From Baffinella frigidus (Eukaryota > Cryptophyceae > Cryptomonadales > Baffinellaceae), in NCBI GenBank assembly GCA_026770585.1, contig MU646478.1:544014-557028 (forward strand): a stretch of DNA of 13,015 nt, given 5' to 3'. Numbering within the stretch: the first letter of the stretch is position 1; the number at the start of each line of letters is the position of its first letter. A program made the translations under genes and the position numbers. The notes below the pieces were generated by a model. The model searched no databases, was not told where the DNA came from, and worked only from the letters and a program-made list of their open reading frames with translations. Shown here piece by piece: positions 1 to 9,300 of the stretch.

Positions 1-60
1 ACCCCCAAACCCCAAACCCCAAACCCTCAACCCACACCCCTCAACCCGAACCCCGAACCC
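1..60. repeat. Telomere-like heptamer minisatellite
   Basis: Degenerate CCC(C/T/G)(A/C)AA heptamers run to the window edge, in the intron upstream of exon 1. Confidence 0.85.
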
Positions 61-66
61 CTGATG

Positions 67-133
67 CAGGTGGCGTCAGGCGAGGAACGGAAATGCGCGG
101 CGGATGCTGTGTTTCTGCAGGTCACGGAATGCT
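67..133 (+). repeat. Echo of exon 1 5' edge with acceptor
   Basis: These 67 bp match 244-310, including the CAG acceptor. The three differences (GGC/GGA, GAA/GAG, GCG/GCA) are all synonymous in the exon 1 frame. After GAATGCT the copy breaks into an AT-rich tract. Confidence 0.9.
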
Positions 134-205
134 AATATATACATCATATATGTATAATATAATAATATAATATATGTATGATATATATATATCATATATG
201 TATGA
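134..205. repeat. AT-rich palindromic tract
   Basis: TA-rich sequence with repeated ATATATGTAT and CATATATG words and self-complementary stretches around 176-200, lying between the echo and exon 1. Confidence 0.75.
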
Positions 206-246
206 CATGTACAATACATATTCACGATCCATGAACCACCAAGCAG

Positions 247-351
247 GTGGCGTCAGGAGAGGAGCGGAAATGCGCGGCAGATGCTGTGTTTCTGCAGGTC
301 ACGGAATGCTTCAAGTGGATGAGTGACGAGACCCTCATCAAGACGTGTCTG
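247..351 (+). CDS. Exon 1: N-terminal helix of the CNB domain
   Basis: The acceptor is the CAG at 244-246 and the donor is GT at 352. The exon has 35 codons in phase 0. It starts VASGEERKCAADAVF and contains FKWMSDETLIK, matching the CNB opening helix of the type 'F..LSDEEL..L'. The same 5' half is repeated upstream at 70-133 with only synonymous changes, which supports the frame. The gene must extend upstream because no start codon context is present. Confidence 0.8.
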
Positions 352-3300
352 GTACCCTCCTCCCTCAACCCTCAACCATGAACCCTACCTGCCCGCGTCC
401 CTAAGTCCTAGCTCTGTCTCAGTCTGTTTGGCCGCTGCATCCAGACAGCCAAAGCTGATATCGCTCGCACCCCCCGTTATGCCTGTGTACAGGGCTCCTC
501 CGTGGTCAAACAGTGAAAAAAAGTGAACTACCCGTGCACGAAAGATCAGTACAGAACTGACACACATCGGCCGATTTTCCGGCTAGCTCCGCCTCAGAGG
601 GGGACACCCTGCACCCGCAACCCTGAACTCTGCACCCGGCACCCCGACCCTGCACCCTGACCCTACACCCTAGACTCTAACTCTCTAAACCCCTTGTGGG
701 CAGACGATGAAGAAGATCCGCTTCTCGGCCAAGAAGGATCTTATTACCCAGGTCAGCCCTCAGCCCTCAACCCTACACCCTCAACCCTACAACCTCAACC
801 CGAAACCCGAAACCCGACACCCGAAACCCGAAACCCGAAACCCTCAACCTTCAACACTGAACCCTCAACCCTCGACCCACAACCCGATGCGTGTGGGGGA
901 AGTCCGACATTGTAGAAACCACTGTGAGAGAAGGCTATATGGGTCCTATGGTAGGGCTAGTCCTAGGAGCATATGCCCACCCTAGGCCCTATGCGGCGCG
1001 TGTCGTTACTCGCGAGTCACCCAAAGATAACTGAATCAGTTCCCTAATTAGAGCGATTCATTTAACTAGGAGGCCTAATTAAATTTAGTACGCCCTAACT
1101 AATTTCTCCTATTGAACCTTCTGTTGAAAAGAAACTGATTCAGTTATCTTCCGAGATGAGTATGGTCGTGATGATGAGAGCATCTCGTGCCGCGAGATAA
1201 ATGAATTGTAGTTGCACATTTGTCCTAAGTTGTGTGACGCCTGGCAGAGGCATACGAGCCGCAACAAGCACCTCGAAGCCTCAAGCTCTTGATGTTGTAT
1301 CTGATGTGACTCCTAGCAGGGTCGCACTGTGTCTCGCGGAGTTAAGTTGTGTGTTAAGTTGTGTGGCTAAGTTGGGTGGCTCCTGGCAGGGGAAAACAAG
1401 CCGCGACTTGTTCATCATCCGAGGCGGGGTTTGCTCTGTCGTCCGCCGGTCAGAGCCTACACCCTGAACCCTGAACCCTCAACCCTCAACCTCAAACCTC
1501 AAACCCTAAACCTTAAACCCTAAACCCTAAACCCTAAACCCTAAACCCTAAACCCTAAACCCCAACCTCCCAAAACCCACAAACCCCAGAACCAACAAAC
1601 CCCACAAACCTCCACACCCTAAACCCTAACCTCCAACCCCCAAATCCCAAACCCATCAATCGAACCCTCAAGTCTAAACCGTGGTGAACCTAGCGCCTCT
1701 GGTGAAGGATGCCAGCCTCTGCCTGACCTCAATAAAGAACCCCGTAGCTAATTTCAAACAGGGTTCCGGAACCCCCTGACCCCCTCCCCTCAACTGACCC
1801 CAAAAACTTGTGGCAATGTTGCGACCCTCAACTGAACGCAAAACGCGCGAGCAGGGTGAACCTAGCGCCGCTGGTGAAGGATGCTGCGCCGCTTGGCCCC
1901 CAGGAAGCCATCAACCGATCCGCTCACATCGTCGACCTCGGACCGGGAGATCTGGTGACTCTCCCAGCCAACTTTGCTGGGCCCTCCGCGTCGGGGCAGA
2001 CGTGAACATTTCATTTTAACGTCCATCTCCGAGTGAAGTTGGTTCTCACCCGGGAAACACGCCACAAGTCTAGGAATTGGAGCCCTTTGCCGCCACAGTA
2101 AAGTTTCATGTGAACCACGAAACACTTTTGGCGCGAAACCTCGCGTTTGAAATTCCCACTGATGCCCTGGCGTTGCTGGTTGGGGCGACAGGTGGGACAC
2201 GATGCGATACGGCCATTTTAAATGTGGGTTTGTCCTTGAACATTTGCACCAGTCACGGGCTGGGCTTGGTCACATGTCTGACATAATTCTGTTAGACACG
2301 TGACCAAATGCGACATTCATGTGAAAATTACTGCACAGCGGTCCACGTGTAAAGGACTTGTAAAGCTGAAACTGTTGAAATACTCACATGTCTAGCCTCG
2401 AAGTGTGTTGGAAACTGACCAGGGACGCGATCAGGTGGGACATGATGAGGCCCTGTCCCTCGTATGCCCTTGAAATTCCCACTTATGCCCGAAACGTCGC
2501 GTTTTGAAATTCCCACTCATTTCCTGGCGTGGCCGGTTGGGGCGATCAGGTGGGGCATGATGAGGCTCTGTCCGGGAAACCGGCACTGTTCGCGGTCACG
2601 GCCAAGAATGACGTCGAGGCGTGGCGCGTCTCGGTAAGCTTGCTAAAGTCAATTTTCTCGAGGGAAGTTTCTCCAAAAGTGGCCGATCCGCGGTACAAAT
2701 GTGTGAACTGACCGCATTTCCGCCGTCTCGTTACCCGTCCAGACCACCCATCGGGCTACGAAGGAAAACCTGGTTGGATATCAACCAGATTTTGGTTATT
2801 GTCACCCATATGTCACTACGGAGTGACTACCATAGGATCCTATGGATTATCCACTTGTGGGTTATACACGAAATCCCTACGTAGTCCGCATTGTGGTCAC
2901 GGCTAAGAACGACGTCGAGGCCTCGACGTCGGCGCGTCTCGGCAAGCTCGCCGTCTCGTTAGAGCGGTGTGCAGAGAAGTTGGCCACTGAAATAATAAAA
3001 AAATAGTAGAAGTTGACGGTTCTATTTCAAAATTGTCAACTTTAACCATTGTTGCGGCCGAATTCTCCTCACACCAACCCTTGCTAGAGATGTCGACTGG
3101 GTTGGACAGGCGTACAGCATCGAAGCAGAAATGGTGGAGACAGCCTCGTGACTGGCCTCGTGATCGTCCGCGTGACCGTCCGCGTGACCATCCGCGTGAC
3201 TGTACTGGTGACCGTGTGGAAGAAGGTGCAGGGTCAGACGCGTGATCACTTCTTCGACCGGGGAGGCTTACGCCTTCGCAAAACACGCTCTGTCTTATAC

Positions 3301-6300
3301 GTTCAAAACACGGACGCCACATCTATCTATCGTGATCTCGTCCTCGTGACCATCCTCGTGATCACAAGTTGACAAACGGCTCCAAGAACGAGGTCAGGGC
3401 TACAAGAACGAGGCAGGAATGCCCCCACGAAGGGCCTTGCGTGGTCTTGACCATCCTTCTGACCGTCCGCGTGACCGTCTTGGTGACCATCCGCGTGACC
3501 ATCCTTGTGACCCGCATGCGCAGATCGACCAGCTCTCATCGGCGCTCAAGTCAGGCTCCGAGAAGATCATCGGGAAGCTGAAGGAGCACGGCGTCCTCGC
3601 CACCGAGTTCCACAAACTCCGCGCAAGGCAGGTAGACCCTTTTTGTACCATGAAAACAACATAAAACAACGCCAAAAGTTGACCATGCTGGTACTAACCG
3701 TCAACTTTTGCCATTGTTTCAGTGTTTTTTCGGCCACCGAGTTCCACAAACTCCGCGCAAGGGAGGTGCGTTACGCGGAAGGGCTAGTTTTATTTGAAAG
3801 TGGCCGATTCGTGGTACACATTTGTGAACTGACCGGGGATTGCGGTCGGTTCACACATTTGTACCACGAATCGGCATTTTTTGGAGAAACTGAAGGAGCA
3901 CGGCTTTCTTGCCAACGAGTTCCACAAAAGCTCCGCGCAAGACAGGTAGAGTTGACGATGCTGCTACTCAACCATCAATTTCTGCCATGGTTTCATTGGT
4001 TTTTGCAGGATCCACCAGAGGTGAATCCTGCCGTGCCAACAGAGGTATTCCCGGTATTACCTCTGTTGGCACGGCAGGTGTGCGCTTCCTACCTCTGCCT
4101 CACTCGCGTTGACTGACTACTCTTAAGTTGATATTCTGGGTGTGCGGTACAAATCCGTCAATTTTGGAGCAAAAAAGGACCCGGTCTCACCAAATTGATG
4201 AGACCAAATAGACTGAGATAGAGCTAGACCGCGTGTAGCTTTCTACACGCTGCACACACGATAGGTCTCTGTTTGAGTAAAACTGGGCTAGCCATAAAGC
4301 ACATTTAGAGCACGATATCTAGGACAAAAGTGTTTGAAACTCAATGTATCGTAGATGAAACTCACTATGCACTTTTGCAGATCGGGACGGTGCGGTACAA
4401 CGACCTCGGGGGGAGCGGGGGGGCGGATCTTGTGGTCAAGGACCAGCAGGACAAGGAGCAGGAACGGATAGATGGGGGGGAGAAAAAGAGGAAGGAGGAG
4501 CGGTCTGTCGGCGCGGGGCTGTACAAGAAAGGCTCGCAGGTTCCACACAGCACAAAATCCCTTCGTAGCCCGCTACGAAGGGATTTTTTGTCGGATTCTA
4601 ACGACCTTTCCGTTACCTTATCCGTAACCTTATCCGTAGGACCCTTCCGTATGTCCCTACAGATTGCCTACCGTAGGGTCCTGATCAGGAGCGGATATAG
4701 GGGGGGGAGAAAAGAGGGAAGCAAGAGTGGTCTGTCGGCGCGGGGCGGTACAAGAAAGGCACGCAGGTTCCACACAGCGGGCTACGATGGGAGTTTTTGT
4801 GGGATTCTAACGACCTTTCCGTGGCCCCTACGGCCTACCATAGTCAAAACCTTTATCGTACAAGAAAGGCACGCAGGTTAGTACTGAAATCAGGGTAGTT
4901 ACGCGAGAAAGGCATTCCACACAGCGGGCTACGAAGGGATTTTTTGTGGGATTCTAACGACCTTTCTTTACCTTATCCGTAGGAACCCCCCCTATGTCCA
5001 TACGGATTGCCTACCGTAGGGTCCTGTGTATGATCGCTTATGGGTTATGCACGCATCCCTGCGAAGTCCGCTCTGTGGAGTAGGGTACCTAACTAGAGGT
5101 GGGATTGTAACAGGCACGGGCCAGATTTGTCACGTTCCAGACATAAATTCTGTGAGAAGGAAAGGCACGCAGGTCAGTAGGGTGTCGGACTGAAATCAGG
5201 GTAGTTAAGCAAGCAAGACATTCGGGCTCATACGGTGATAGATTGAAAGAAGGGTAGTCAAGCCTACGGTATTGACTACGGTGGGCCGTAGGGGCCTAGG
5301 TGTGCTCCTACGAGAAACGCGGGGCTAGGGTCCCGTGCGCTCGACAGGTTGTGAGGCTCTCGACAGGTTTTGAGGCTCTCGACAGGTGTTGAGGCTCCCA
5401 CGAAGTGGCGTGGGGCTGAGTGAGTGGGCGAGTCGCCCAATTTTATTTCGGAGCATAACTGAATCAGTTGCGTATCGTAAGGCTTCAAAGGCTTAAGATA
5501 AGGGTGGACATGCTGATTTAGGCATAAATCATGGCTTAAAATAGCATAAATATGGACACATTGTGGTATCTATTGAGATCAAATTTCAACCGGCTTCGCG
5601 GAAGCCCCGAACCCCTCAAATAAACCCAGCAACCTGCTTGAGGGTTTACGCGTTTATAGTAAACCATACACCCTAGATCCCAAACTCCTACGCGGGACGC
5701 GGTAGGCAAGCCGCGAGTCGTGGAAGTGGATCCGGGTCGCGGAAGCCCGTAACCCCTCACGTGCACCCAGCAATCTGGTCGAGGGTTTAATGATTTGGAG
5801 TAACTCTAAGGGTTTGGAGTAAACCCTATGGGTTTAGAGTTAACGCTAAACGCTAAACCCTAAACGCTAAACCCAAACCCGTAAGCAGGACGCGGTAGGG
5901 AAGCCGCGAGTTGTGGAAGTGGATCCGCTCGTCGCAGGTTAAACCCTCAACCCTCAACCCTCAACCCTAAACCTTAAACCCTAAACTCTAAACCCCAAAC
6001 CCTACACCCCAAACCCTCAACCAAAACCCCTAAACCCTCAACCCTAAACCCCAAACCCTAAACCCTAACCCCCAAACCCTCAAACCTCAATCCCAAACCT
6101 AAACCCTAAACCCCAAACCCTAAACCCTAAACCCTACAACCAAAACCCCGAACCCTAAACCCTAACCCCTAAACCCTAAAACCCAAACCCCAAACCGCAA
6201 ACCCCCAACCCCAAACTCCAAACCCCAACCCCCAAACCCCAAACCCTAAACCAGCGCTAGAAGGCGCGCCGAAGAAGAACTTCTCGCGCGTCTACTGCCC

Positions 6301-9300
6301 ACCCCTCGCGATCAATGCCCAGACCGCCGTCCAAACGGTTGCGCCTCCTACCCGAAACGCAAAACCCGAAACCCGACACCTGAAATCCGAAACCCGAAGC
6401 CCATCAAGACCTGAACATCTCCAGGGTTCGAATGTGACCTGATCAACTCGACCTTTGGAATCGCAACCGCTTTGGAGCGAGGAATGAACAACTTGAAATG
6501 TGTCAAGGACGTTCGCCTGAAAGCAGGTCCGGAATCCGGACCTGACTGTCTTATATGTGCAGACGTCGCTCGAGAGCGGTGACCTGAACAACTCGGGTCG
6601 AATGATCAGGCGAAGAAAGAGGAGGCAAAGAAGCAAGCGCAGCTTGAGAACAGAGGGGGGCTCGCCATAAAAGCTTGACAGTTGCCCGTTTGTACGGAGT
6701 TTCTGCATTGATTTTGTTTTATGGCGAGCTATCAAACACAACCTGTGACCTGATCATCTCCACGAATGCAGGCGAAGAAGGAGGAGGCAAAGAAGCAAGC
6801 TCAGCTTGAGAACAGAGGAGGGCGCTACTCCAACGCGAACCGTGCCCAGGTCAACCCCTAACCCCCTAACCCCCGCGCAGGTTAACTCCTAAACCCCTGC
6901 ACCCTGAACAAATTCGAGTGCTGAGCGATTCTGAGGTGTAGACATGGGTTTAGGGTTCAGGGGTTTGGGGTTCAGGGTTCAAGAATTTGCGGGTTTGGGT
7001 TAAGGGGTTTGGAGTTCAGGGGCGGAAAGTTCAACCGGCACTCCATCAAGAACTGCGTGCAGGTTAGCCCTAAACCCTGAACCCTAAAACCTAAACCTTA
7101 ACCCCTAAACCCCAAACCCCAAACCCTCAACCCTCAACCCTCAAACCCAAACCCTAAACTCTAAACACTACCTAAACCCTAAACCCTAAACCCCAAACCC
7201 TAAACCCTGAACCATGAATCCTAACCCCCAACCCCGAAAAGGTGGACGCACGCCCTCTTTGGGAGAAATCACAGCTCGAAAGCGGGAGTGAGATGCTTGA
7301 CAGCATCACCTTTTGCGCCAAGGCGCGCGGATCTGCTTCTCTCCCACCCGCCAGGTACCGTCTCATACTTGTCTCCGTAACACATTTATCAATTTTTTTT
7401 GTGGTTAACGAAATTTGCTACACTAATTATTTGCTATTACTAGTATGACATAATTATGTAGTAAATTTCGTGCTAGTTTGACATAATCGTGTAGTGATTT
7501 TCGTTGCCAGAAACGAGTACTGTTAGCAGCTGGAGAGCGGGAGTGAGAGGCTTGACGGCATCACCTTCTCCGCCAAGGCGCGCGGCTCTGCTTCTCCCCC
7601 CCCCGCCAGGTGTCGTCTCATACTTATCTATTTGCAGAAACGAATAAAAGTAACATTTTTATGGCCCCAAAAATTACTACAGCACTGTTTTACTATTACT
7701 AGTATGACATATTTTGTGTAGTAATTTTCATTGCCAGAAAAGCATCACCTTCTCTGCCAAGGCGCGGGGTTCTACCTCCCTACCGCCCGCCAGGTACCCT
7801 CTCATACCGTCACCCTTCTGGGGATACAGTCCCGTGTAGGATGACCGGAGTGACTTTCCACGGGAATGTATCCCCAGAACCCTCACCCCAAACCCCAATA
7901 GTGGTGTGTCCAATATTCGCCCTCATTTCGTCGCCACCTTTTCGAATCCTAAAGTCAACAGCTTGCACCGAGGTTAATTTGAGCATCTTCCCGCTGGCAG
8001 TGGATGCTGGCATACCGCTCTACGCCAATCCCTAAACCCTAAACCCTCAACCCTCAACCCTCAACCCTGAACCCTGAACCCTAAACCCTGAACCCAAACC
8101 CCTAAATCCTAAACCCTAAACCCCTAAACCCTAAACCCTAACCCCCCCTCGCAGGATCCAAGAGGCACAGTCGCGACTCAAGGCCGTCCTCAATGTACCC
8201 CCCCACCCCCCCCCAATCCGAATCTTGACGAAATCCTTGACGAAAGTCGAGAAATCCTTGACGATTTCTCGACCTTCGTCCTCCTCGATGTACCCTCTCC
8301 GACTCTTGATGGAACCTAGCTCTGTCTCTTTTTGGGCTCACCAGTTTGGTGAGCCTGTGCCACCCAAGGCCGTCCTCAATGCCCCCCCCCCCCCGAATCT
8401 TGACGGAACCTTGCTGGTTTAGGGTTTAGGGTTTAGGGTTTAGGGTCAATCTTGACGAAACCTTGCTGGTTGATGGTTTATGGTTTAGGGTCTCTCTGAC
8501 GGAATCTTGCTGGTTGTGTACCACTTGCGCCGTCCTCAATGTCCCCCACCACCTCCGAATCTTGACGAACCCTTGCTGGTACAAAACGTTTCTGGTTGTT
8601 GACCAGCAAGGCATTGTCCGCCCTCCTCCTTCGTCTCCTCTTCCTCCCACTCTTGACGCAACCTTGCTAGTTATGTAACACTTCAGCCGTCCTCCCTCCT
8701 CCTCCTCTTCTTCTTCTTCCTCCCCCCCCCTCCCCGCCTCTTGACGAAACCCTTGACGCAAGTCAAAAAACAGCTGAGTGTAAAAAACCAGCTGAGTACA
8801 AAAACCAGCTGATTTTGAAGAAGAACAAGAAAAAGAAGAAGGTGGTTTCTTCTTCTTGATGACCCTCAGCACTCTCAGCGTCTGTGGGAAAGTGATCAAC
8901 TTAATGACCCTCCAGCGCTTTGTCCACCCTCTTCCGCCTCTTGACGAAACCCTGAGTCGATAGTGGGCAACTCTGACGTCTGCAGGGGTTACTCGAAAGT
9001 AAGGACACACACCGTCCCTAGGGTGGTCCCATGCTCCCGGGACTAGCCCTACTGCAGAGTGGGGAACTCCGACGTGAACGAAAGTAGAACACCAGCTTGT
9101 TCTTGACGAAACTCTCACCCGTGTCCGACACACCCTCAAGACACACTCTCACCCGTGTCCAACACCCCAGGGGATGCGCACGGAGTGCGGTGTGGCAGAC
9201 GGGACGCTGTCACCAGAGCCTGCCACGCCAGAATCATCGAGGGAAACCGACGCCTTAGCCACGACAGATCTGTCGTGGTTGACTGAAAGATTGAAGGGGG

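Noticed and set aside
1-60. Chromosome end (true telomere) at the window start or end
   Set aside because: The units are degenerate and similar arrays recur inside introns throughout; the gene spans them, so they are interstitial.
61-310. CRISPR-like repeat-spacer structure from the duplicated 67-bp block
   Set aside because: Only two copies, coding in nature, with a splice acceptor; the context is eukaryotic.
1862-2200. 112-aa reverse ORF
   Set aside because: It is antisense to exon 4 (VNLAPL...LGPGDL), whose frame is supported by the CNB motif and an echo with synonymous changes.
3022-3539. Overlapping ORFs with RPRDRPRD, VRVTVRVT or HADGHADG repeats
   Set aside because: All are frames of the same 12-bp minisatellite, open because 12 is a multiple of three.
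8400-8760. Poly-C runs and TTC runs as regulatory elements or terminators
   Set aside because: Simple-sequence tracts in an intron; no evidence for a function.
8426-9139. 237-aa reverse-strand ORF, the longest in the window
   Set aside because: It crosses heptamers, poly-C/GAA runs and the intron 14 repeats, has a polyglutamate run from CTC repeats and no recognisable domain.
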